Source of the DNA: Candidatus Methanophagales archaeon
Lineage (GTDB): Archaea > Halobacteriota > Syntropharchaeia > Alkanophagales > Methanospirareceae
Length of the DNA: 35,487 bases
Direction: 5' to 3'
NCBI GenBank assembly: GCA_030612835.1
Contig: JAUWND010000006.1
Coordinates: forward strand, 1 to 35,487
Below, in pieces: positions 1-7,654 of this stretch. The translations under genes and the position numbers were made by a program. The notes beneath the pieces are model-generated. The model had not been told where the DNA came from. It made no database searches and was given only the letters and a program-made list of their open reading frames with translations. The first letter of the stretch is position 1. Every line of letters starts with the position of its first letter.

Positions 1-8
1 ACTCTTCT

Positions 9-38
9 GTGTTCCCCATATTTAGTAATAGGGAACAC
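9..38. repeat. inverted repeat downstream of hsdS
   Basis: GTGTTCCC at 9-16 pairs with GGGAACAC at 31-38 around a 14-base loop. The 13-base word GTTCCCCATATTT at 11-23 recurs in the same orientation at 116-128, inside the 3' end of the truncated hsdS. On the minus strand both copies encode the residues KYGE. It may be a terminator, or a scar of recombination between specificity-gene copies; the window edge prevents a decision. Confidence 0.45.
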
Positions 39-101
39 GGCTAATAAAAACCCTTTTGCTTTTACAATTTATTAAATGCTAAAATCTGGCTGATAATGTA
101 G

Positions 102-602
102 TTATGGTATTATATGTTCCCCATATTTGGTCGAAGTTAAGGTTACTATTGAAACTACATTTGCATTTCCAATTCTTTCCAATTCAATTTTAGAGTCAAA
201 AATAATATACTTTGCGTATTGAAATTTACATTTCTTATCATCTAATATAACCGAATTTATTTGTTGATTTGTAGCAAGTTCTTCTCCGGCTATCCCTATC
301 TTCCCTAAACTGCCAATACAACAAACTAATATAGAATTTTTTGGAACCTTCCGAGCGATCCGCTTTCCATTTTTATTTAATTTTATATTAGAATCAAAAA
401 TTGGTCGAAATCCTTTTAGTTCGTCAGGTCTGATCCACGGGAAATCCCCATTTTCATAATACCTCTCATCTTCTTTTGAGGGGGTATTTCCTGTTTCTAT
501 TCTGGAAAATCTTTTTAACCTATGAATTCCCCACCCCTCCGGAATCTCCCCAATCCATTGAATTCCGTAATCTTTGTATTCTGGATATGGCTTGAGTTTC
601 AT
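102..602 (-). CDS. hsdS: type I restriction-modification specificity subunit HsdS, truncated
   Basis: About 166 residues if translation starts at the ATG at 602, giving the typical HsdS opening MKLKPYPEYKDYG followed by WIGEIPEGW. An upstream in-frame ATG at 617 is less likely, because the 602 start overlaps the stop of the preceding gene as ATGA, the usual sign of translational coupling. HsdS chooses the DNA sequence recognised by the methylase/restriction complex. Full-length HsdS proteins are about 400 residues with two target-recognition domains; this one has only the first and stops before the central conserved helix. It is therefore a half subunit or a broken gene. The 13-base direct repeat at its end (see 9-38) suggests rearrangement. 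Family assignment is firm; whether it functions is open. Confidence 0.8.
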   Translation of the reverse strand: MKLKPYPEYKDYGIQWIGEIPEGWGIHRLKRFSRIETGNTPSKEDERYYENGDFPWIRPDELKGFRPIFDSNIKLNKNGKRIARKVPKNSILVCCIGSLGKIGIAGEELATNQQINSVILDDKKCKFQYAKYIIFDSKIELERIGNANVVSIVTLTSTKYGEHIIP

Positions 603-1111
603 CTTATCACTTCCCAATGTCCGCCCTTAGCAGGACCTACTCTTTTAATAATGCCTAAATTTTTTAATTTCAAAATATTTTTATCAACAGCGGTATTACT
701 AATATTTAATATTTCAGACATTCTATTTTTAGTAATTTTTTCATCTTCTAAAATTAAAAGGGCAATTTTTAACTGATTTTCTACCAACTTACTACCAACC
801 TTTTCTACCAACTTACTACCAACCTTATTTTCCAACAGAGTTAATAATCCCTTTCTTGTTTTACTTATTGTGCCAAACTCTTCGGGTTTTAACCATTTAA
901 CAAGTCCGCCGGGATTAAAAACAACTATTTTATTTGTGACTTTTATTCCTTTTATTTCGCCGCTGTCTGTTACTCCAATAAAAATTCTACCGCCTTGGGA
1001 ATTGGAAAAGGCAACCATCTCTTTTGCAAGGTTTTTATCAACGTCCTCTTTAAATTCCACAAAGAAACTTTCGCCCGTTTTCAGGATAAGTTCAAAATCT
1101 TTATCATCCAT
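599..1111 (-). CDS. AlbA_2 domain/winged-helix protein, internally shortened (COG2865-like)
   Basis: 170 residues from the ATG at 1111, just 4 bases after the hsdM stop; the longer frame to 1312 only overlaps hsdM. Residues 1-55 match the AlbA_2 (Schlafen-type) domain, with ESFFVEFKED and FSNSQGGRIFIGV. Then, without the usual ~150-residue middle part, comes the FNPGG segment normally found late in COG2865 proteins, a repeated linker (VGSKLVEK, VGSKLVEN) and a C-terminal winged helix (about 115-170). Members of this family are often placed between hsdM and hsdS; a role in regulating or aiding the R-M system is plausible but unproven. The start choice and an apparent internal deletion are my reading. 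It ends in an ATGA overlap with hsdS, so the three genes form one operon. Confidence 0.75.
   Translation of the reverse strand: MDDKDFELILKTGESFFVEFKEDVDKNLAKEMVAFSNSQGGRIFIGVTDSGEIKGIKVTNKIVVFNPGGLVKWLKPEEFGTISKTRKGLLTLLENKVGSKLVEKVGSKLVENQLKIALLILEDEKITKNRMSEILNISNTAVDKNILKLKNLGIIKRVGPAKGGHWEVIR
777..824 (-). repeat. perfect 24-bp tandem repeat (two units)
   Basis: Units 777-800 and 801-824 are identical and encode the eight-residue linker VGSKLVE(K/N) twice. Such repeats in the linker before the winged helix are common in COG2865 proteins, and the in-frame unit length allows the linker to grow or shrink by slippage. Confidence 0.85.
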
Positions 1112-1115
1112 TCTA

Positions 1116-3125
1116 CTACCCCTCTCCAAATAATTCTTGAATCTCACCTGTAACCTCTTTAATATCCTTTTCAATCTTTTCCAAAGGTCTTGGCGGTTTA
1201 TATTTATAGAAATATTTTGTGAAGTTGATCTCATAGCCAATCTTGTCATTTTTCCTGTCCATCCAGGCATCCGGATAATAAGGCTTAACCTCTTTTTCAA
1301 AATACTTTTCAATATCCTGCTTCAATGGAATCTTCTCAGAATCTCTTAAATTTGAGTCTGGCAACTTATTGCCTTTTTTATCCGGAACATAATCAGCAGA
1401 ATCGTCATGCTCGGATAAAGCAAGAATAATATTTTTTATAAAATTTGGTGATAAATCAAATCCTTTCAACGCTTCTTTAACTCTGGCTTCAAATTCATCC
1501 CAGTTCTTATATAAATTATTTTCAATCGCTTTTAAGGCATTAATAATCTCTTCCTGCTTCTTCCTGCCTTCCTCTTCTTCTTTCAGTTTTAATTCGGGAT
1601 TCTTTTTCTTACTTTCTGCTAATTTCGCAAATGCTTTAACAGAATAAAGGTTCTCAAGTCTTTCTTCGGTGACTTGATAATTCAACTGCAAAGGTCTTTC
1701 AACAATAACTTTAGTATAGCCAAACACTTCATTATCGAAGATTTTACAATATTTGTTTTCTTCAAAATCATCATACAACCCAACAATCTCCTTAATATCG
1801 TCAGCAGAGAGATAATTCCTTTTATTCCCCAGACTTTTCCGCATTTTCAAAAAGAAAGTGGTGGCATCAATCAACTGTATCTTTCCGACTCTTTCTGAAG
1901 GTTTCTCATTGGTTAATACCCAAATATAGGTATGGATGCCTGTATTGAAAAACAATTGATCAGGCAAGGCAATTATAGCTTCAACACAGTCCGATTCAAT
2001 CATCCATTTTCTTATATCGCTTTCTCCCTGCCCTGCATCCCCCGTAAACAATGGTGAGCCGTTTGTAATCACAGCAACTCGTGATTTCTCCTTTAATTTC
2101 ATCTTAGAAATCATGTGCTGCAAGAATAACAACTGCCCGTCATTTATCCGCGGTAGTCCCGCACCAAACCTTCCTCCAAACCCCTTTTCGGCTTCGTTTT
2201 TTACTGCATCTGCATCCTGCTCCCATTTTCTACCGTAAGGAGGATTAGAAATGATAAAATCGAATTTATCATCATGGAATTGGTCTTTTGAAAGCGTGCT
2301 GAAAGGACCCCTGATATTCTTATCGTTCTCTCCTTTCATTAGCATATCTGCCTTACAAATGGCATAAATCTCCGGATTAACCTCTTGTCCAAATAAAACA
2401 ACATCAACTTCCTTATTTATACTCGTGATAAAATCTTCACAACTTGTGAGCATGCCCCCTGTACCACAGGCAGGGTCATACACGGTTTTGATAATATTCC
2501 TCTGTTCCAGATTCTCGCCATTCTCAACAAAAATTAACCTGGTCATTACATTAACAACATCTCTGGGTGTAAAGTGCTCTCCTGCTTCCTCATTTGACTG
2601 CTCTGCAAACTTTCTTATTAACTCTTCAAAAATAGTTCCCATTTCATGATTAGAAACAATATCCGGATGGAGGTCAACTTTTGATTCTGAGAATTTTTTA
2701 ACTAGCCGAAATAAGAGATCTGCTTTAGCCAATTCTCTGATACGCTCTTTAATTTTAAAATTCTCAAAAATATCATGAACATTGCCGCTAAAACAGTCAA
2801 GATAATGCATTAAGTTCTGTTCAATATGTTCCGGGTCTTCAAGCAACGCTTTAAAATCGTATTTTGAATAATTATAAAACCCTAATGGATTCCCCGTTTT
2901 ATCCTTTGCAACACTTAGAAGAACAGGTTCCAGATTTTCAAACTGACCTTTGTACCTATTATAAGTTTCAAGAACTGCTTTTTTGGAATCACTTAAAGCA
3001 CAGTCAAATCGTTTAAGAACGGTAAAAGGGAGGATTACTTTTTGATATTCGTTTCTTTTATATACGTCTCTCAGCAAATCTGCCAGGTCCCAGATAAAAC
3101 TAATCTTTTCTTGAAAATTACTCAT
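1116..3125 (-). CDS. hsdM: type I restriction-modification methyltransferase HsdM
   Basis: 669 residues, an N6-adenine DNA methylase. The N-terminal HsdM_N helical domain (about 1-150) is followed by the catalytic domain: GEHFTPR near 182, SAM-binding motif I DPACGTGG near 217, and catalytic motif IV NPPYG near 294. The C-terminal ~150 residues are charged and probably contact HsdS. The start at 3125 is preceded by a purine-rich GAGGCGGG and, further up on the minus strand, AT-rich TATA-like sequence. It leads an operon hsdM-AlbA_2-hsdS. The nuclease/translocase subunit hsdR is not in the window and may lie beyond position 1. Confidence 0.95.
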   Translation of the reverse strand: MSNFQEKISFIWDLADLLRDVYKRNEYQKVILPFTVLKRFDCALSDSKKAVLETYNRYKGQFENLEPVLLSVAKDKTGNPLGFYNYSKYDFKALLEDPEHIEQNLMHYLDCFSGNVHDIFENFKIKERIRELAKADLLFRLVKKFSESKVDLHPDIVSNHEMGTIFEELIRKFAEQSNEEAGEHFTPRDVVNVMTRLIFVENGENLEQRNIIKTVYDPACGTGGMLTSCEDFITSINKEVDVVLFGQEVNPEIYAICKADMLMKGENDKNIRGPFSTLSKDQFHDDKFDFIISNPPYGRKWEQDADAVKNEAEKGFGGRFGAGLPRINDGQLLFLQHMISKMKLKEKSRVAVITNGSPLFTGDAGQGESDIRKWMIESDCVEAIIALPDQLFFNTGIHTYIWVLTNEKPSERVGKIQLIDATTFFLKMRKSLGNKRNYLSADDIKEIVGLYDDFEENKYCKIFDNEVFGYTKVIVERPLQLNYQVTEERLENLYSVKAFAKLAESKKKNPELKLKEEEEGRKKQEEIINALKAIENNLYKNWDEFEARVKEALKGFDLSPNFIKNIILALSEHDDSADYVPDKKGNKLPDSNLRDSEKIPLKQDIEKYFEKEVKPYYPDAWMDRKNDKIGYEINFTKYFYKYKPPRPLEKIEKDIKEVTGEIQELFGEG

Positions 3126-3248
3126 TTACCCGCCTCACTACTAAAGAAACATTGTGTATGCTATATGTGTAAATATTTGTACTCAATATAAATCTCAGAT
3201 CGTGTATCACGTTTTTTTACGTGTATGGCTTGGCGCATACAGAAATCC

Positions 3249-3297
3249 TTACCCTTTTGGGTTATACACACTACCCAAATGAAAGCCTATTTAAGCA
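3249..3297 (+). promoter_or_regulatory. promoter/operator element, copy A
   Basis: This stretch has TTTGGGT (3256-3262) and ACCCAAA (3273-3279) as an inverted repeat, then a TATA-like CTATTTAAGC. The same arrangement recurs at 3515-3564. It lies just upstream of the small winged-helix ORF at 3310. The layout fits an operator next to an archaeal TATA box; the binding protein is unknown. Confidence 0.5.
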
Positions 3298-3309
3298 GGT
3301 GCTTCCATT

Positions 3310-3474
3310 ATGTGCTTGATGATGGTATTTAAAGCATTGAGCTGTAAAACAAGAATAGATATGCTAAAGCTTTTGATGATGGGTGAGTATCACGTATCGA
3401 TATTAAAGCGGTTAGTACCAGTACTCGAGAAAAGGGTGAAGGTAACAGACAATGTGGAAAATCACAAAGGGTAA
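3310..3474 (+). CDS. mini ArsR-like winged-helix ORF (possibly a remnant)
   Basis: A 54-codon ORF with possible starts at 3310, 3319 or 3322. Its residues FKALSCKTRIDMLKLL, followed by GEYHVS, resemble the first helices of ArsR-family winged-helix regulators (F-K-A-L-S-x-x-x-R-x-x-x-L). After that it no longer matches: the recognition helix and wing are missing or scrambled, so this may be a 3'-truncated regulator. A TATA-like box about 20 bases upstream suggests it is still transcribed. The same promoter/operator pattern stands before the next gene, so it could once have been the local repressor. Homology is judged by eye from about 25 residues. Confidence 0.45.
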   Translation: MCLMMVFKALSCKTRIDMLKLLMMGEYHVSILKRLVPVLEKRVKVTDNVENHKG

Positions 3475-3514
3475 TTCCCACCCACAAGATATTGAGCATT
3501 TAACGCCAAAGTCG

Positions 3515-3564
3515 TTACCATTTGGGTTATAACTATTACCAAAACAGAAAGCTTTATATGCCTG
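3515..3564 (+). promoter_or_regulatory. promoter/operator element, copy B
   Basis: The order and spacing match copy A: TTACC, TTTGGGTTATA, then ACCAAA (3538-3543), GAAAGC and a TATA box CTTTATATGCC. It is about 40 bases upstream of the secreted propeller gene at 3605. A related word, TTACCCATTTGGATT, occurs at 12367-12381 before the second propeller gene. Confidence 0.5.
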
Positions 3565-3604
3565 TTTATTCTAACTACCCCAAGAAGGGATAAACAATAA
3601 AAAG

Positions 3605-5242
3605 ATGATGAGAAACAGAAGTATGTGCTTTTACGCATTGCTATTTGCAAGTTGTTTTTTGCTATTTGCTGTGCCTGCATCGGCAATGGCGGAAGAAGAA
3701 GGGTACCCTATGTTTCAATATGATGCACAAAGGACCGGAAATGTAAGCGGTATAGCGCCAGAAACGGCAACAATATTGTGGCAGTCGGGCGAAAAAACTT
3801 CGGGTTGCATACAGGCAGGACCGATTGTTTCCGATGGCAGGGTTTACATCTCTACTTGGTGGTCTTCGGGCATGAACATTAAAGGAAATGGTACTGATGC
3901 ACTCTATTGCATTAATGAGAGCACAGGCGAAGAGATCTGGAATAACACTGATGTTTATGGCGCATCCACGGCGGCGATAGCAAATGGGAAGTTGTTTGTG
4001 GGAACGCATATAGGGAACATAACATGTGTCAACGCGACGGGTGGAGATATAGAATGGAGTAAGAAGATAGAAGAGAACCCGTCGTGGAAGGGTGTTGCGT
4101 CTTCTCCGCTTGTGGTTGAAGACAAGGTGTATGTGTTAAGTTATTCAGATGGGACGCTCCATGCTTTCTCTTTCGATGGTGCAGAACATGGAAACTTCTC
4201 CACGGGCGGTGAGATATTCTGTTATGCATCGCCTTCCGCGTATGGAGATAAAATATACTTCGCTGGGAATAACGAGGGACAGCGTGCTTTATACTGCCTC
4301 GACTTGAACATGAGCGAGGAGGTTTGGAATTTCACGACAGAAACGGAGATACGAGGCTCACCCACTATTTGGGGCGAAGAGGAAATGGTTTTCTTTACTA
4401 CTGAATACATCCCAATGAAAGAATACGGGATTTACGCTGTCAATATGATAACAGGCGAAGAGATCTGGAATGTAACCCATTATTCAACTTGGGCTTCTCC
4501 TGCATTGAGCAATGGTAAGCTATATATTGGCGGCTCTACTGTTGACACCACCTTCTATTGTTACGATGCGCTAAATGGCACGTTATTATGGAAGAACGAG
4601 GAGATGGGAGGATCAATAAGTTCATCTCCTGTTGTTGCCGATGGTAAAGTGTACTTTGGAACAAACGAGGTGGATGGTACGGTATATGCATTGGATGCCG
4701 AGAATGGATCAAAACTATGGAACTATACACTTTACATACCCGAAGGATTCGGCGGCGGATTTAATATAGCGTCACCTCCTGCTATTTCCAACTCCACCTT
4801 GTTTATAGGAGTGGACAATGTGGGTGTTCTTGCGTTTAGAGATGCTACCTTCTGGGACGGTGAAGTAACATTAACGGAAAACACCACCGTTAACGTGACC
4901 GCACACAACAGCGGAGAAAGCTACGAGATAAATCAAACAACCGCGTTAGGGGCGCTTGATGCCGCAGCAGAAGCAGGCGGGTTCAAGTACTCTATAAGCG
5001 ATGAGTGGTATACGAGTTATGGTTCTTTCATGGTTGATTCTATTGCAGGGAAGGCAAGTGACCCTGTCACATGGGACGGTTGGCTCTACTGGGTGAACTA
5101 TCTCGATGACCCGATGCCTGCGGTTGGTGCGAACCTGTATGAAGTAGAAGATGGCGATGCCATAACCTATTATTATGGTGGAATGAGCACAACACCCGAT
5201 AACTCATCGATGGTGGTACGAATTCAGGTCCACCTGCCGTGA
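3605..5242 (+). CDS. secreted PQQ-like beta-propeller protein with C-terminal DUF4430 domain
   Basis: 545 residues. An N-terminal signal peptide (about 1-29, ending near ASAMA) exports it. Residues ~35-415 form repeated blades of the PQQ/quinoprotein-like type, with recurring patterns such as GKLFVGTHIGNITCVNA and DGKVYFGT. Residues ~417-545 match DUF4430, a domain related to the C-terminal part of transcobalamin/intrinsic factor: a TALGALDAA helix, VDSIAG, W-x-Y-W-V-N and EVEDGDAITYYY. No C-terminal anchor is seen, so it is secreted or held by other surface proteins. It lies 19 bases upstream of a BtuF-like gene, which supports a role in capturing a corrinoid or similar ligand outside the cell. 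The ligand is inferred. An alternative start three bases later (3608) is equally possible. Confidence 0.85.
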   Translation: MMRNRSMCFYALLFASCFLLFAVPASAMAEEEGYPMFQYDAQRTGNVSGIAPETATILWQSGEKTSGCIQAGPIVSDGRVYISTWWSSGMNIKGNGTDALYCINESTGEEIWNNTDVYGASTAAIANGKLFVGTHIGNITCVNATGGDIEWSKKIEENPSWKGVASSPLVVEDKVYVLSYSDGTLHAFSFDGAEHGNFSTGGEIFCYASPSAYGDKIYFAGNNEGQRALYCLDLNMSEEVWNFTTETEIRGSPTIWGEEEMVFFTTEYIPMKEYGIYAVNMITGEEIWNVTHYSTWASPALSNGKLYIGGSTVDTTFYCYDALNGTLLWKNEEMGGSISSSPVVADGKVYFGTNEVDGTVYALDAENGSKLWNYTLYIPEGFGGGFNIASPPAISNSTLFIGVDNVGVLAFRDATFWDGEVTLTENTTVNVTAHNSGESYEINQTTALGALDAAAEAGGFKYSISDEWYTSYGSFMVDSIAGKASDPVTWDGWLYWVNYLDDPMPAVGANLYEVEDGDAITYYYGGMSTTPDNSSMVVRIQVHLP

Positions 5243-5261
5243 CGACCGCAAAAAATCACAG

Positions 5262-6962
5262 ATGCAAAAGGGAAAAAGTATGATGGGTAAACACTCGCAA
5301 TTGGGTCAGAGTAGACTTACTCTTTCTCTTTTTCTCTTCTTTTTTATCTTTGTCTTGATCACCAGTGCAAGTTGCGCTCAATGGAACAGTGAGACCGGGG
5401 ATGTATCCAAGAATTTTTACGTTGATGTTCATATAGACGAGAGCAAAGAGGTAGAATTCTGCGTTAACTCTTCTGATTTGTCTCATAACTGGTCGTGGTC
5501 TGTTAATGGCGAGGAAATAGAAGAATCAAAAGGTGTAAGCTCAAATTTATCTTATACCTTTGAAGAATACGGCATTTACAACGTCTGTGTTGTAGGAGTA
5601 GGAGTAGGCGTAGAAGTAGGGGCAACAACAGAACGTGCATGCTGGAACGTTACGGTTTCGCTCGTAATAGGAGAAGAGAACGATCTCCGCGAGTTGGAGG
5701 GACTTGAGGATTATACGTTCAAAATTACAAAGCGACCAGCGCGGATTGTATCCCTGGCTCCAAGCTGCACAGAGATGTTATTCGCAGTCGGTGCAGGCGA
5801 TAGCGTTGTTGGCGTTACGGAATACTGCGATTATCCGTCCGAAATAGAGGATAAGAAGGAAAAAGGCGAGATTGTCGTTATAGGTGGCTATTCAACACCC
5901 AGTTTAGAAAGAATAATGGAGTTGGAGCCTGATTTGATAGTTGCCGCATATGGTAATCCATCGGATATCCTGTATTGGTTAATCGACGATAAGACGCACC
6001 CGGACATTGAATGCCCAGTTTACGCGCAAAATCCGAAAGAAATCGACACGATATTAGCTCATATGGACGTCCTGGGCACGATAACGAAAAGCAATGAAAC
6101 TGCATCTTCGCTACTTGATGATTCAAAATACAAGATAGCCGATATAGAAGAAAGAACGGAATTATTAAAACCCGAACAGCGACCACGGGTTTTCCGACCT
6201 TGTCCCGGATTTGTGACTTGTGGTAACAATACCTTCCTGAACGATGTTATATGGACTGCAGGAGGTGAGAACATTGCGGCTAAATACTTCGCAGGGTGGG
6301 GTGCGTTAAAGATAGAAGACATAATACACGAGAATCCACAAGTGATCCTGTGTCCGGCTACAGAAGAGGGAGAAAGTCTTGCATATGTGCAAATAATTGG
6401 TGAAGAGAGACTGAAAGAGGTGGATGCAGTAAGAAATAACAGGATTTACTTGATCATAGACGGTTTAATCAGTAGACCTGGTCCACGAGTAGCAAAAGCA
6501 ACAGAAAAAGTACTGGAATACCTATATGGGCTTTTTAATATCCCTGAAGAGTGCAGTACAGAAATAAACGGTGCATATTTCGGTGTTCCTAATTTCACTC
6601 TCGAACTCTCTGCGAAAGAGAACATCGCTCTACGGCTCAATATCTCAGCAGGTAACGGGTCTGAAATGGCGATTGTTCCTGAAATGGTAATTGGGAACTT
6701 TGTACGTATAGAAGTTAACGAAAGCGAAAGCGGGCATTTAGAAACAATAGACACAGTTGTAATAAGCATAGGCTACGATGAGGTCGAGTTAGAAGAAGCG
6801 GGCCTGGAAGAAACCCGCATAATGATTTGTTATTATGATGCAAGTGAAGAAGAGTGGAAACCGGTAAAAACAGACGTCTTTACTGAAGATAACATAGCAT
6901 CAGCGGGATTTTCTTGTCTAAACGAGGGTATTTATGGATTGACATTTACTAAGAATGAATGA
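5262..6962 (+). CDS. BtuF-type periplasmic binding protein 1
   Basis: 566 residues from 5262; the ATGs at 5280 and 5283 give a shorter, also plausible signal peptide. After the signal peptide comes a ~100-residue PKD-like beta domain (W-S-W-S-V-N-G). Next, at about 156-424, is a BtuF/FhuD-type solute-binding domain with KRPARIVSLAPSCTE, VGVTEYCDYP, GGYSTPSLE and LEPDLIVA. A C-terminal beta domain (~425-566) follows. These proteins deliver cobalamin, corrinoids or iron chelates to a FecCD-type permease. No membrane anchor is present, unlike its paralogue at 7651. Only 19 bases separate it from the upstream propeller gene. The exact substrate cannot be read from sequence. Confidence 0.87.
   Translation: MQKGKSMMGKHSQLGQSRLTLSLFLFFFIFVLITSASCAQWNSETGDVSKNFYVDVHIDESKEVEFCVNSSDLSHNWSWSVNGEEIEESKGVSSNLSYTFEEYGIYNVCVVGVGVGVEVGATTERACWNVTVSLVIGEENDLRELEGLEDYTFKITKRPARIVSLAPSCTEMLFAVGAGDSVVGVTEYCDYPSEIEDKKEKGEIVVIGGYSTPSLERIMELEPDLIVAAYGNPSDILYWLIDDKTHPDIECPVYAQNPKEIDTILAHMDVLGTITKSNETASSLLDDSKYKIADIEERTELLKPEQRPRVFRPCPGFVTCGNNTFLNDVIWTAGGENIAAKYFAGWGALKIEDIIHENPQVILCPATEEGESLAYVQIIGEERLKEVDAVRNNRIYLIIDGLISRPGPRVAKATEKVLEYLYGLFNIPEECSTEINGAYFGVPNFTLELSAKENIALRLNISAGNGSEMAIVPEMVIGNFVRIEVNESESGHLETIDTVVISIGYDEVELEEAGLEETRIMICYYDASEEEWKPVKTDVFTEDNIASAGFSCLNEGIYGLTFTKNE
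5589..5624 (+). repeat. GTAGGA-type short tandem repeat within the BtuF-like gene
   Basis: Near-identical hexamers (GTAGGA, GTAGGA, GTAGGC, GTAGAA) encode alternating Val-Gly/Glu in the PKD-like domain. The paralogue at 7651 lacks this insertion, so it looks like a local slippage expansion. Confidence 0.7.
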
Positions 6963-6997
6963 ATAGATAAATAAATGAATAAATAATTAAATAAATG
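6953..6997. repeat. AATG/AATA tetranucleotide repeat in the intergenic gap
   Basis: The end of the BtuF-like gene and the 32-base gap to the next gene consist of degenerate four-base repeats (AATG, AATA, AATAAAT). The repeats supply both the stop codon upstream and the start context downstream, and no ribosome-binding site is evident. Confidence 0.7.
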
Positions 6998-7654
6998 AAA
7001 GAAAAGAAGAAGGTTTTCTCCTCTTGGAGCGGCGGAAAGGATAGCAGTTTAGCATGTTATAAAGCACTGGGGGACGGGTTTGAGGTACGGCATCTCTTGA
7101 ATTTGCTATCAGAAGATGGTAAAAGGGAAAGAGCTCATGGTACTCGCCCTTTTTTATTGCGATTGCAATCAGAAGCTATGGAGATACCAATAGTTCATGT
7201 AAACGCTTCATGGGGCGAATATGAAAGCAAATTCAAGCATAAGGTAGGCGAATTGAAGCGTGAGGGCGTAATGGGCGGCATTTTCGGCGATATTGATCTG
7301 ATAGAGCATAGAGAATGGGTGGAGCGAGTGTGTACTGATCTCGAAATCGAGCCTATCCTTCCTCTTTGGGGTCTTGCACCCGAGGATATATTGCTCGAGT
7401 TCATAGATGCCGGATTCGAAGCAATTGTAGTGGCAACGAGGATAAAGCAGGAATGGCTCGGTAGAAAATTTGATAGAGCTTTTATAGCAGAGTTAAAGAA
7501 ATTCGAGTTCCATTTGTCCGGTGAATCCGGCGAGTATCATACTTTTGTAATTGACGGGCCTATTTTCAAGAGGCGGATAAAAGTGAGTGATTTTGAGCAG
7601 GTGTATGTGAACGGGACATGGTTTTTGGACATAAAAGCAGGAGAGCTGGAATGA
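6995..7654 (+). CDS. PP-loop ATP pyrophosphatase, Dph6-like (diphthine-ammonia ligase family)
   Basis: 219 residues. The PP-loop SGGKDS is at residues 12-17, and the family-typical E-x-x-G-E-Y-H-T-F segment lies near 175-185. The family (MJ0570-like, ATP_bind_4) includes Dph6, which amidates diphthine on elongation factor 2 using ATP and ammonia. Here the gene sits between two BtuF-like genes and its stop overlaps the start of the second (ATGA). That points to a specialised role in this uptake locus, for instance amidation of an imported corrinoid side chain, rather than, or besides, diphthamide synthesis. The latter is inference from position only. Confidence 0.85.
   Translation: MKEKKKVFSSWSGGKDSSLACYKALGDGFEVRHLLNLLSEDGKRERAHGTRPFLLRLQSEAMEIPIVHVNASWGEYESKFKHKVGELKREGVMGGIFGDIDLIEHREWVERVCTDLEIEPILPLWGLAPEDILLEFIDAGFEAIVVATRIKQEWLGRKFDRAFIAELKKFEFHLSGESGEYHTFVIDGPIFKRRIKVSDFEQVYVNGTWFLDIKAGELE

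Noticed and set aside
1112-1312. N-terminal extension of the AlbA_2 protein to 1312
   Set aside because: The extra residues come from the hsdM coding region in another frame and are low-complexity basic sequence.
7618-7650. Upstream start for the second BtuF-like protein
   Set aside because: It adds a charged stretch before the signal peptide, overlaps the PP-loop gene by 37 bases and lacks the ATGA coupling and ribosome-binding site seen at 7651.
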